From Archilochus colubris (taxonomy: Eukaryota; Chordata; Aves; Apodiformes; Trochilidae): 64,000 bases of DNA. Positions 25,571-36,415 of the stretch are shown in pieces (the stretch's first letter is position 1; the number at the start of each line of letters is the position of its first letter). The notes beneath the pieces were generated by a model that was not told the origin of the DNA, did not search any database, and was given only the letters and a program-made list of their open reading frames with translations. The translations under genes and the position numbers were made by a program. The DNA lies in contig CM041083.1 in assembly GCA_023079485.1 (NCBI GenBank), positions 144,474,052 through 144,538,051 on the forward strand. Direction: 5' to 3'.

Positions 25571-26241
25571 TGTCACAGTTTTAGACAATATCCAGGTGAC
25601 AACTGTTCTCTGTAATTCCCCCACTACCTTTTAATGGGAAAGATAAAAAGGGGAACAAGGGAGACTGACAGTAAGGTTGGAAAAAAAACCCAACAGAAAA
25701 ACCTCCAACTCCAGACCCTTAATAAAGTAGTAGTAATAATAATAATGGTGAATTACAAATATATACATAAATGTAAATGTAGAACCCATCCTCAGTTGGT
25801 AATTATTTCCCAACCAGAAAAGACTCAGCAGCAGAGGAGGGTCCCCAAGTCCATAGTCCCAGTCACAGTCCACAAAAGCCTTGGAACAGCCCCACTGCTC
25901 CTACTCAGGGCAAAAAGAGAAGGTAACATCGTGAACAACATTCTTCTCTGAAACAAAATAGGATGCAGGAGCATCACCAGCACAAGAAAAAAAAATAACA
26001 AAGGAAACAAAAAACCCCCCAAAAAGCCACCAAAACGCCCCTCACAGCAAACAAGCAGCTCTAAAGCCAGACAAAACATGAATCAGAGTACTCAAAAGAG
26101 TGCTCCCTAGGGGCCATTTATACTTAGCACCAAGGAAAGGATCACTGCGATTGGGTCATTTGGGTCACCTGCCCCATCCTATCCTCCCCATAAGCACAGC
26201 TTCTCACACCATCCCTCCCCACTATATCTGTCCTATCAACA
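25571..26241 (-). mobile_element. Endogenous retrovirus LTR (antisense), second family
   Basis: The plus strand begins TGTCACAGTTTTAGACAA and may end at CCTATCAACA, giving about 671 bp with TG and CA ends on the minus strand. Words such as TGACAACTGTTCTCTGTAAT, AAGACTCAGCAGCAGAGG, CCAGCACAAGAAAA and TGGGTCACCTGCCCCATCC match an avian LTR family I recognise, distinct from copies A and B. A minus-strand TATAAAT box is well placed at 26116-26122, and a possible ATTAAA signal lies at 25630-25635. A GTA/ATA trinucleotide run (about 25726-25745) is part of the element. No adjoining retroviral genes are visible, so it is probably a solo LTR. I found no convincing target duplication, so the right boundary is approximate. 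Confidence 0.72.
26116..26122 (-). promoter_or_regulatory. TATA box of the antisense LTR
   Basis: On the minus strand this reads TATAAAT within GTATAAATGG. It lies about 120 bases into the LTR from its minus-strand 5' end, as expected for a retroviral U3 promoter. Transcription would run leftwards. Whether it is active cannot be seen from sequence. Confidence 0.5.
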
Positions 26242-26819
26242 GGCTACTTGTGGGGTCCCAGAATGTTTCAGGTTAGTGTGGTTACAGGAATTTTTTATCC
26301 TGGTACTCTCAAACAACTAGAATTAATCCTCAATCCCCACAAACATCACCAGCTCTATCTTTTTTGTGGAGGTTACCATAGCTTTTCTTTCTCTCCACCC
26401 CCTCCATATTCTTATGTGTGGAACAGTCCCATAATGCAAAGTGAAAGGAGGAAAAAGCATATCAGCATTTTTATTTTCTTATAACATGCCAAAGATGTAC
26501 TGGTCTGGGTAGCTTTAACTCTGGTCTTCTTTCACTGTAGTGTGTCTTAGTAGAACCTAATCTATTCACTTTAATTCTTAGTCATGAATTAACTCTAAAA
26601 ATTTATAAGGCATAACCTTTTGGTATTTTAATACTATTGAACCACTATTGAATTTATTAATATCTAATAATACAGTATAATTATCATTATCAGTTAATAA
26701 TTTTTCATTTTGATCTTATGTTTGCTTTATTTTCCATTTCTGGTTGCTACAGGGGAGCTGTAAATTGAAGTAAACTATGTTCTCTATGGAAGATAGGGAA
26801 ATCTGCATACCACAGCAGG
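26242..26819. other. AT-rich unique spacer
   Basis: This lies between an LTR and a CR1 copy. No feature was recognised. Confidence 0.5.
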
Positions 26820-27265
26820 GCCTCATCCTACAGTGCCCTGGTCTCTTACTATGATCTCTCCTATGAGGAGAGGCTGAGAGAGCTGGGGCTGTTCAGCCTG
26901 AAGAAGAGGAGGCTCAGGGGAGACCTCATTGCTGTCTACAACTACCTGAAAGGAGGCTGTAGCGAGGTGGGAACTGGACTCTTTTCACAGACGCCTTCAA
27001 CAAGAAAGAGACACAGTCTTAAGTTGTGCCAGGGAGGTTTAGGTTAGATATTAGAAAAATTTCTTCACGGAGAGGGTGATTAGGCTTGGAATGGACTGCC
27101 GGGAGGTGGTGATTCTCCGCCCTGGAGACATTTAAAAAAAGACTGGATGTGGCACTCAGTGCCATGGTCTAGCAACTGCTCCGGTGGGTCAAGGGTTGGA
27201 CTAGATGATCTCTGAGGTCCCTTCCAACCCGGCTAATTCTATGATTCTATGATTCTATGATTTTA
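26820..27265 (+). mobile_element. CR1 LINE 3' fragment with intact octamer tail
   Basis: This is one of the better-preserved CR1 copies, at about 445 bases. Plus-strand words include CTATGAGGAGAGGCTGAGAG, GAGCTGGGGCTGTTCAGCCT, GAGACCTCATTGCTGTCTAC, AACTACCTGAAAGGAGGCTG, GCCAGGGAGGTTTAGG, TTGGACTAGATGATCTCTGA and CCCTTCCAACCC. It ends in about three and a half tandem ATTCTATG units (about 27236-27264), the hallmark CR1 terminus. Stops and indels interrupt the remaining reverse-transcriptase-end coding sequence, so it is a dead 5'-truncated copy. Confidence 0.95.
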
Positions 27266-28149
27266 GCATTATTTTGCTCCTACCATTACTGGGAAAATGC
27301 ATGTAAATGCAGTGTGCACAAATAGAGTTCTGAAAGACTCATTTCAAAGGAGTGGCTGTTACAAAGCTCAGCATCGCAGTTGTCACTGCAGTCACAGTAG
27401 AACCTCTCAGGCCAATATCAATGTACTGTGTATATTGATGTGTTGTGTCTTAGAGAAAGAGTTTTTAAAACTGTGTCTTGTATTTCAAAAGAATTCTGCA
27501 GGACTTCCTCTGCTGTGCATATCTGCTTCAGATATAGGCTTAGGTGAATGACAGGAACTGCACGTGCAATGTAATGTGTTTCTATTTGCCTTCATGAAAT
27601 GACCAGACAGTGAGGAATATTGATTAGTAACCTTTGATTTATAATAAATCATAATCAGTATTATTTTAACTGTGGCAGTATCAAGAGATTCCAATTGCAT
27701 AGAAAAGGCTCATGATTTAGAAAAGAAACAATTTTAGTATTTTTCTTGAATTTTATTTTCCTACATACTGCTCAAGCCATTGCAAGTTTTATTTTGTATG
27801 AATAATTTTGACAATGTGTGTTCTACTGTATATAAATTTTTGTGATAATTTTCTTTGTTTTTCTCCAGCCTTCTGGTTAATCTCTTACTTTCAGTGATGT
27901 ATGCATTTCTGTTCTTTCTATTGTATGTTAAAAAGAGATACTGAAAATAAGTGGTTTATATTGTGCATTGCTCAATGAGTCATATTAATCCACTGAATTT
28001 ATTCTGTGCATATCACTCAACTTGCATCTTCACTAGTGTTTTACTGAGGACTCAAGCATGTTGGAAAGAATCTTATCTGAGACTGGATTTTCAACCCTAC
28101 AAATGTAAAGATTTAAAATTAAAACTTTTTTCTAAATTGATTCTTATTG
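27266..28149. other. AT-rich unique sequence, no gene found
   Basis: No repeat or gene was recognised. Open frames are no longer than 84 codons and show no family resemblance. Confidence 0.5.
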
Positions 28150-28650
28150 CAGAAGATTTCCCCTCTACTCTGCCCTGGTGAGTCTGCATCTGGAATATTT
28201 TGTCCAGTGCTGGGCCCCTCAGTTCCAGAAGGACAGGGAACTGCTTGAGAGAGTCCAGCACAGAGCTTTGGAGATGATGAAGGGAGTGGAACATCTCCCT
28301 TATGAGGAAAGGCTGAGGGAGCTGGGGCTCTTCAGCTTGGAGGAGACTGAGGGGTGACCTCATTAATGTTTATAAATAGGAAAAAAGGGAAAGAGCCAGG
28401 AGGATGGGGCCAGGCTCATATCAATTATGCTCAATGATAGGACAAGAAGCAATGGATATAAGCTTGAGCATTGGAAGTTCCATATAAATACAATTATTTT
28501 TTTTTTTTTTTACTGTGAGGGTGACAGAGCACTGGAACAGGCTGCCCAGGCAGGCTGTGGAGTCCCCTCTGGAGACATTCAAAACCCACCTGGATGTGTT
28601 CCTACATGACTTGTATCCCTTCCCACCATATGCATCTGTGATTCTGTCAT
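28150..28650 (+). mobile_element. CR1 LINE fragment with internal T-run
   Basis: About 500 bases of plus-strand CR1 start in the late coding region (CATCTGGAATATTTTGTCC, AGTGCTGGGCCCCTCAGTTC). They pass through GAGGAAAGGCTGAGGGAGCT and GACCTCATTAATGTTTATAA, then GAGCACTGGAACAGGCTG, GACATTCAAAACCCACCTGG and a diverged tail, CTGTGATTCTGTCATTC. Near 28497-28511 a run of about 15 T sits where CR1 normally has a mixed T-rich word before ACTGTGAGGGTGACAG, so this copy has expanded there. It differs from the 26820 copy in its 3' UTR words and probably belongs to another CR1 subfamily. Confidence 0.92.
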
Positions 28651-31600
28651 TCACTTTCTGTTGTTCTGAGATGCCAAGGACCTCAATATTAGTGTTTATA
28701 TGTCTCAGCACCCTGATACATTCCTTCCAGAAAGTCATTGTTTGGAACACCCCAACATGTAGCTAAAGAATATAAATCAGTAGCAAATTGTGAGGAAACA
28801 CATCTGCAAAATTAGTGTGTACAGTATCAACAGAAGAAGAGACACAAGGATAAAATAGGAAAAATACTCCTCTGACGATGTGAGAAAATTAAAAATAACC
28901 AACAACCACCAACAAACCCAAACTCAAGAAGCACCAACCAAAGAAACCTGATGGTTTCACTGCCTTGAAATAGAACCCGCTTGAAATGAAGCATAAACAT
29001 TTTGAGTAAGTCTCAATTATATGGTGGTGCATCTGCTTTCTAAATCTGCTGTTGGTAAGCTAAGCTTATCAGTGAGAGGCTGTAATTCAATTAGGTACTT
29101 GTAAATCAGTTATCCAACTATATATATTAGCCAAATATCTTTAGGCTAGTCCAAGTGATAGTTTGCCATTATATATAATTTTGGGTTGAATTACTGTAGA
29201 CAAAAAATGAAGGGAATTATCATTATCCTCATTTTAGTGACAGGAAGAAATGAAACTGAGTTTTAAGTCATCTCACAGTTATTTGCCTCCAGTCAGTAGC
29301 TGCAAGACTGTGAAAGGCTTTTCCATCTTCCAGGGATGGAAGTGTTCTTGCCTCTGTCTTGCAATCTTATGTTTGAGTTATACATGGACACAAATGCCTC
29401 TTCCACCTCCACCAAAGTTTTGGTTCCTACAGAGAAATACTGACTTAATACACTTCAAGGCTCTCATGCAATACTCTACAGGACCCACCTGGGAAACCAG
29501 AAAGAAGGGTCATGTTTTAAACCTAGTGGCTGTGAATGAAATTCAGTCTTAGATAAGAAAATGGTCTTTCTGTGTGATGATAGGGGTAAAAAAAGTGAGT
29601 TGCTTCAGATTGGCATCCACAAATGCAAGGATCTAAAGTAGGAGTATGTAACAGTATGTGCAAGGGTTAAAATCAAGCTCTGACACCTTTACTGGTTCTT
29701 TTAACCACTATGTTTCAGACACATGTATTTCCTTAACATCCTACTCTCTTTACTGTCTTGCACTCCCATTGCTACATTCCTTCTTCTTACTGAGTAAATA
29801 ACAGGGTGGAGAGACTGTTTTATTTTATTTTTTTGCCTCTCCTCGACCCTGTCTGTATGCAGAGTTATAGCAACTTCTTTGGAGTCTCCATTACACCATC
29901 TATAGTGTCATTTCAAATCTTTATATACCCTCTTTCAGTGGAAAGCTGACTTCCTTTAGAAATACAAATAATATGTTAAGAAGGATATGAGTTTGGAAAG
30001 TGAGTTTTATTATCAACTTGTTTTTCAAGCACTATTGTAAATTTTGCTCTTTAGTCATCCTTATTCTCCTTTTGAGAGAATGCCTCAAGCTTGTTCTTTT
30101 CACAGAATTTCATTGTTTCCCTGTTGCAGCCTCTGCTTGAGGAAGGATGTTTCTTATTTAGAGAGCTGACTCCTGTGTGGTGTATTTTCCAAATTCTTAA
30201 TATTGTTTGTTTACAATGGTAATGAGCTGCTGGAGAGTGGAACTGAATAAAGTTTGCTGTCAGCCTTGCATATTCCATAATCTGGAATTGCTTAATGCTT
30301 GATAGCAAGCTATTGTACAGCACAGCGGGTGGACTGCAATATCCTTCTTTCATGCACTGAAAAGTATGAAGTAAATAATTAAGTATGACATCCGTATTGG
30401 AATGCCTCATTTGCTGAATTTCTGAACACATAGTATATGTGTATCTTAAAAAAGAAAGCTTACCGTACTTGGAGGTGTACTGCAAAGAATTAAGAATTAA
30501 AAATTCTTCAGAGAAGATTACAGAATAAGCTGAAAACCACCACAGTTTTTCAGCTTTAAAGCTACTCCCTCTCTTGAGGACAGGGAGGAAAGGAACTGGG
30601 GTTGTTTGGGTTTTTTTTTTTTTTATGAAGGAATAATGAGGTTTTTACAGAGAATGTTTGATGCTGATGAGTATTCCTGAAAGGTCTGCTCAGCTTTCTA
30701 AATTGCATTCACAACTGTTGAATTCAGCTTTTGGTAAATCCTAGATTTTTTGTTTCATCTGCTTGTTCAAAATTTCTTCATAAATCTGACTTTTATTTTT
30801 GACTCACAGAAGGCTGAAAAAATCAATATTTAATGAAGCTAAAAATTGCTGTGTGAAATACTTTTAGGAAAATCATAACTATTCTCTTTGCATAAACAGT
30901 TGCTTGATAAGATATCCATAAAAGGTTTAATTAAGACTGAAAGAAGGAGACATTTTGGAGATAATTTGCTTCCACTTTACATCATCTCTGTGAGCATTCT
31001 GGCATACATCAGTTTTAGAATTTTGAACTGGAAAGAAAAACATGAATTAATTCTTAAATTTATTGCAGACAAAATGGCATGCTAAGAGAGAAGTAATTTA
31101 ATAAAGATATACGTCTCTTTTAATAATTTATTGATTCGACTAATGAAGCATGACTGTATATATTGATGTATAATTTATTTTTAAAATATAGAATAATAAT
31201 ATGTAAATTTTAACTAGTAATTTTAAAGTTGTAATTTATACCCCTACAGGTAATCTTATATAATTGCCAATATATAGAAATGGAAGCATATTAGAAAATT
31301 TAAAAATATTGGACATAGAAACTAGATAGTATTAACAGGATTGCAGTACCTCTTGAGAAACAACCCATCCAGAAGCTGAAACCTCTTCCTAGATATTCAC
31401 TCAGCTATGTCCTGGAAAGGAGGAGACTTCCATGTCCAATAGACAGAGAGTTCTGAGTTGTGTCCTCCTTCAGCTGGAGGGATGGAGAGAAAATCCGGTC
31501 TGGCAGAGGGCAGGGTGGCCAGTGGGGGGATGGGATTTTCTGCTAATAAGTACAATTTATTATTTTAATTATTGTAAACTTTTATGATACACACACAAAA

Positions 31601-33420
31601 AATAAGCAAAGTACACAACATGTGCTATCTTTTTGTCTGAATAATAGATATATTACTTTTGTGTCTATTCTTGGTAGGCTAAGCTATTTTTTTGAGCAGA
31701 GCTGAACATTTTCTAGGCTAATTAATGAATGCAAATTTAAGTTGTTTTTTTTTTAATACTTTATAATTCATAGAAATTGAAAGTTCAGGAAAAAAAACAT
31801 AGACATTACCTTGTAAGTCTGCTTGTAAATTAGAGACTTTCAAAAAAAAAAAAAAAATAAAATAAAATAAGTCATTCTTTCATAACAAAAAGAATATTCC
31901 TGGAAATTAGAAGTAAAATTTCCTTATTTCAAGTGAAAACCAACCCATTTCAGAAATGTATAATAAAAAATGATTTTTGTGAATTTTCAAAAATGTCACT
32001 GTAGACATCCACATAAAACATATGGAACATATGTGGTGGTCTGGACTTCTAAGACAATAACAGCAGGAAAACTGTGAGGGCCAGGGTGAAGTTTGCAGAT
32101 AGTACTTCAGGTGTGAAACCCAAAAAAATTTTCTTTTTCCATCTTCTTTTCTTTTTCCCATTCTGGGATCAGAATGTCTCTAGATGTCCATATGAAAACA
32201 CCTTCAACACAGATATACTTTTAACTGACCTCTCCTGTTTCACCTTTAGTTGCTAAGAACTAGTAGACAGGTTTCAGATACAGTTTATTTCATATGTCTA
32301 TAGACATCTGCACTTGTCAAGATAAATTACAGGCTGAAAACACTAATTTATCTTAAGTAGTCATGAGGTCAAGGAAAATTATGGTGTTTCGGATGACACT
32401 GAAGTAGGATATAATTCCTGTCTTTAGTATGACCTCAGAATTATTGGGAGTAGTCAGATCAGCAGGAAAAACGATACCTTCCTCTTTAACTAAGCAACTT
32501 TTTATCACAAAGATTTGGGCAACAGGCCAGACAATAACAGGAAGCAGAGTTTTAAAAAGTAGTTTCTTGTTATTGATTTAATTTTATTAAAAATACAAAA
32601 TGAACATGGTGAAAGAGACAGACTATATACCTATTACTGGGATAAGTGACAGTATTAGCTCATTATAACAGTTATAAAAGTTAATCAGATAATGCAAAGG
32701 ATCATGTTAATCTGTGCACTAAACACACTTCATACTATCAGCAAGAAAGTGAAGCATATAGTTTAAACTTCATTATAATCTTCAGCTTTCCCGACTACAC
32801 AACATACACAAATTCTTCAAAAAAAAGAGTTCTATGTATGGCTTGAGGTGTTTCCTTTCAGTCAGCCAAGAAACCATAGGCATTATGAAAGACATCTAGA
32901 GTGAAAATCAATGGCTTCTCTTAGGTTTCAGAGAAGAAAAGTTTTAATGGCAACCAAGAAATGCACGTAAGAGACTTACTGGGTCTTTAAGACCATTCAT
33001 CAGTATAGTGCAAGGACAATTCAAAAACTATCCTAAAAAATTCTGGTTAATGAAGGTCTCAAAAGGCCAACACACTGCAAGAGATTCAGGAAAGCCTTGG
33101 CCATGCCTTCAGAGACAGTAGTTGCAATTGAAATACAATAGCATATTTACATGAAATGCCGTAGCAGATAAGAAACAAAAGGAAAATCACTGAAATAACA
33201 GAGATAACAGGTTTTAACATTTCTATATATGCATTTCTTTTTCTTACAGCTTTTCATAGCTCCCACATCTCTTTCCCTCAGTTCTTTGCTCCTTCTCCCT
33301 GCAACATCTCTTTCATTCTGCTAATACCTATTACCTTTTCTTTCAGAGGACATTTTGCTACTATACCCTTTGCTTAAACTCTGACAAATTCTGCTCTAGA
33401 ATGGTACCTGCTCCCTCTAT
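28651..33420. other. Long unique stretch, no gene found
   Basis: About 4.8 kb with no recognised gene. It contains a 144-codon minus-strand open frame (30051-30485), judged to be chance, an A-rich tract at about 31842-31870, and a G-rich patch at about 31480-31535 that is less AT-rich than its surroundings. Nothing resembles a splice-bounded exon with confidence. Confidence 0.5.
31842..31870. repeat. A-rich simple tract
   Basis: A run of about 15 A is followed by AAAAT units. It could be the remains of a poly(A) tail or simple slippage. No gene-like sequence precedes it that I can identify. Confidence 0.7.
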
Positions 33421-33515
33421 TTCAGACCTGAAGAAAGGTGTCTGAGCTCAAAAGCTTGTCTGTTTTTTTTCACTAGCTATACTACTGCAGCCTAATAAAA
33501 GATGTCATTTATTAA
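33421..33515 (+). mobile_element. Ancient amniote interspersed repeat, 3' tail
   Basis: The words TTCAGACCTGAAGAAAGG, GCTCAAAAGCTTGTCTG and CTAATAAAAGATGTCATTTA appear in the same order and spacing as the 3' tail of an old interspersed repeat that I know from turtle, crocodile and bird sequences. That tail has GACCTGAAGAAG, then a GAAAGCTTGTCTC word, then CCAATAAAAGATATTA. The spacer holds a T-run and CACTAGCTATACTACTGC. An AATAAA polyadenylation signal (33494-33499) is retained. I do not assign a database family name. Similarity further upstream is unclear, so the left end is arbitrary. Confidence 0.6.
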
Positions 33516-33609
33516 AAGCCTTGTTTGCTTGCACTGTGTGTGTGGCCTGACACATGTAACATTAAAGCTCTATAAATTGAAGTATAAAGTCAAGGGCAGT
33601 CTAGGTTGT

Positions 33610-33654
33610 TATTTCTTTTTTATATGGTTATGTATTTCTTTTTATATATGGTTA
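33610..33654. repeat. Short tandem duplication, T/A-rich
   Basis: The word TATTTCTTTTT followed by ATATGGTTA occurs twice, at about 33610 and 33633, with a small length difference. It is a slippage-type duplication. Confidence 0.7.
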
Positions 33655-34721
33655 TATCCTTTTTTTCACATATTTATATATACAAATATGCATCCTTATA
33701 TGTAAGGATCACCCTGTAGTGAATGTTCTTATATTTAATTGACATCTTTTAAACTTCAGAAAATTGTGCTTCAGAATTATGTAAGACTGAAGCTGCAGCA
33801 GGCAGCAGATTCTATTAAAATGGTCTGAAGTGTCTTTTGTGTTCACCTGTCCCTCTGTGACTCCCTCCCTGCTTCCTTTCTATAAATTATTCTCTCTTCT
33901 CCTTAGGCTACAGGGGAGCTGCAAATTCTGGAGAAAGAAAGTGCTATAATTGCCAGCACAAGTACTTAGGCAAACCAGGTAGCAACTACCTTTGATTAAT
34001 AACAGCCATGTGACTGCTTTAATGTGGAAAAAGAAAAACTTTCTATAACTGCTAGTTGGAAGTATGAGCTCTCATTCACCCGACTAAATGAGCTGAGCTG
34101 ATGCCAAGGAAAATGGGAGCCAAGTGTTCCCTGGTCTATGCAAGTAGTTTGTGGTCCTCTTGATCACTTGGGCAGAGTGCTGAGAAATACTCCTTTCCAT
34201 ACGAATTTGCAAAAGAGAACACTGCAATGTTGAAATTACTTTGTGAAATTCATTGGTTTTACTGCTGGTTTTAAAAGACCCCTTTAACCTTAAAAGTTGA
34301 TAGTTTTCTGTAAACCTCCTCAACCTCTTGCTCTTTTTTCCTTTGTGCTGCTGTATGCAGTTTTGCTTGGTTGCTTTTGAGCAAATTATAGCTGACAAAT
34401 AGTTTGTTACAGTGGTCATGAGGAAATACGGGGCTATAAATGTCAGCCACCCATGAACACATAAAGATGACAAAGAAAACCAATGAACCAAGTCAGAAAA
34501 CGTCACCTTTTCGACTCAGATGGGACCACAGCACTGCTGCTGTATGAGGCTCCAACTTAGAGGTTTTACTTTATTCAAAATAGGACCTTTCAGCAAATAT
34601 TATTGCCTTGTCTTATTTCTGTGGAAAATAAAAAATATCAGAAAAATGAAAGCATTGGAAAGTGTTCCATGAAGGTAAAGAAGATAAACTGTGGCTTTGG
34701 TTGTTGGCTTGGTTTTTCTCT

Positions 34722-34723
<2 letters not shown>

Positions 34724-34752
<29 letters not shown>
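34724..34752. repeat. 29-nt homopolymer T tract
   Basis: About 29 consecutive T occur on the plus strand. This creates artefactual poly-Phe and poly-Lys open frames on the two strands. Read on the minus strand it could be a poly(A) tail, but the adjoining minus-strand sequence has no obvious AATAAA and resembles no gene. Confidence 0.85.
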
Positions 34753-34754
<2 letters not shown>

Positions 34755-35987
34755 AATCTATGAACAGGAACACAAAAGAAACTATTTTTGCACATTTACA
34801 ACTCAGTTGGTTCTCCCTTTGTCTTTCTCTTGGAGAGTTCATAAACAGTTTTAGTCAAACTAATGAAATCCTTCCTTTTGGGAAAATCTTTTCTAACAAT
34901 GAGTTGTTCCAACACACAAACAAAACAAACCTGTGGATGTCAAAAGTTATCTCATTTTATATAGTACAAGGAAACTTAGTAATAAAGTAAAGAATATGAA
35001 TGCCAGACAAACTACACTTCTTACTACACTTTGATCATTTGCTTTTAAGGAATTTATTGAGGGTAGACGGATTGTCCTTTATCCACACTGCACATCTTGC
35101 ATTACTCTTCATGTTCTTTCATATGGAAGACATTCTGTTTCCAAAGGATACCTAAAATGAAGATGTATCTCACGGATTGAAGCTGCCTGCTGCTGTGCCT
35201 CCTGTCACTGCTTCTGTCACCAACTTAAATGCTAGCAATCAGAGCAACACTGAGGGAGACAGAGGTGGTGACAAAAGCAATAGTGTCAGGAAAAGAAGCA
35301 GCAGGAAAAGAAAGCTCAGCTTATCTACTGCTGAATTTTATAACCTGGAAAAGATGGCTTTGTTTATTTATTTAATGTCAGATCTTGTAAGATTTGTTTT
35401 TGTGTTCAGCTTCCTATACTTCAAGTAGAAGTTGACTTCAGAAAGACTTCACAACACATTAAGTTAAAAATCAAAGTGAGCACAATGACTCCCTTTCTTA
35501 TTCTTCCTAAAAGTCTGAATCTGATCAGTTTTCCTGCATAATTTAGTGATGACAACTTATTTTGCAAATTTTATAGGGGAAAATTTAAAAGAAAGAAAAA
35601 TCAGCAGATCTGTGTTACAATATTGTAATGTTTTAAACATGCAAATCAAATAAAAATTCCAGCTGGTGCTTAGCACATTTATAGATGCATTTATCTGTCT
35701 CATATTTTTATGTTAAACTGGTCAGTTATAACTTTAGTATAACTACAGAGCTAAATTTAAAACAAATACAACTAGCCACATTTTTTTTCTTTTTTAGATA
35801 CAGGATGAATAGGCAACTTAATTTCATACAATAAGTTTGAACTATTAAAAGCTCATGAAAACCTAAAATTAGAAAACTGAAGACTGTTGTAAAAAAAATT
35901 TTTTTAAAGACAGTGTCTGAAGAACTAAAAATGAATGAAAAAAATGTTAAAAAGATTGTAAAATGGTTAATTTCAATAGAAGAAATA

Positions 35988-36260
35988 GCCTGAAGCTGCA
36001 CCAGGGGTGGTTTAGACTAGATATTAGGAAAAAGCTATTTATTGAGGGGGCAGTCAGACACTGGAATGGGCTGTCCAGGGAGGAGGTGGAGTCACTATCC
36101 CTGGAGGTATTAAGAAACTGTGTAAGTGAAGCACTTCAGAACATGCTCTAGTAGGCATGTTGGTGTTTTGTTTTGTTTTATTTTTTTTCCTGACTTGACA
36201 GTTGGACATGGTGATCTTAGAGGTCTTTTCCAACTGTGACAATTCTGTGATTGAATGATA
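35988..36260 (+). mobile_element. CR1 LINE 3' fragment
   Basis: A plus-strand CR1 copy of about 270 bases. It has GGTGGTTTAGACTAGATATT, AGACACTGGAATGGGCTG, CAGGGAGGAGGTGGAGTCAC, CATCCCTGG-type and GGTATTAAG words, then a T/G-rich stretch, then TTGGACATGGTGATCTTAG, AGGTCTTTTCCAACTG and a decayed octamer end near 36250. The T/G-rich stretch before TTGGACATGG is a normal part of some CR1 subfamilies. A second CR1 piece starts within about 15 bases of its end. Confidence 0.92.
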
Positions 36261-36269
36261 CAAGAAATT

Positions 36270-36415
36270 CTGCTTAAACATGAAAGAACACAACTTGTGA
36301 AGGTGGTTGAAAAAGGGTTGTCAAGAGATGTTGTGGAATCTCCATTCTGTGAGATGTTGAAAACCCAACAGGTTACAACCCTGAGCAACGTGCCTCAACT
36401 GACCTCTCTTCTGAG
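36270..36415 (+). mobile_element. Second CR1 fragment directly downstream
   Basis: AAACATGAAAGAACACAAC, GTTGTCAAGAGATGTTGTGG, AATCTCCATTCTGTGAGATG, TTGAAAACCCAACAGGTTAC and CCTGAGCAACGTGCC follow the order of another CR1 subfamily's 3' region. The copy stops before the usual 3' terminus. It is visibly more diverged than the copy at 35988-36260, which suggests it is older and that the younger copy landed next to or inside it. Confidence 0.8.

Larger units (their letters stand above)
33516..35987. other. Unique sequence with homopolymer tract
   Basis: No gene was recognised. It includes a 24-bp tandem duplication (33610-33654), a 140-codon minus-strand frame (34084-34506) judged to be chance, a 29-T tract (34724-34752), and a Ser/Arg/Lys-rich 83-codon frame (35177-35428) noted as a finding. 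Confidence 0.5.

Noticed and set aside
34724..34752. Poly(A) tail of a minus-strand processed pseudogene
   Set aside because: No AATAAA or recognisable gene sequence adjoins the tract on the minus strand, and retroposed genes are uncommon in birds because CR1 rarely copies host mRNAs.
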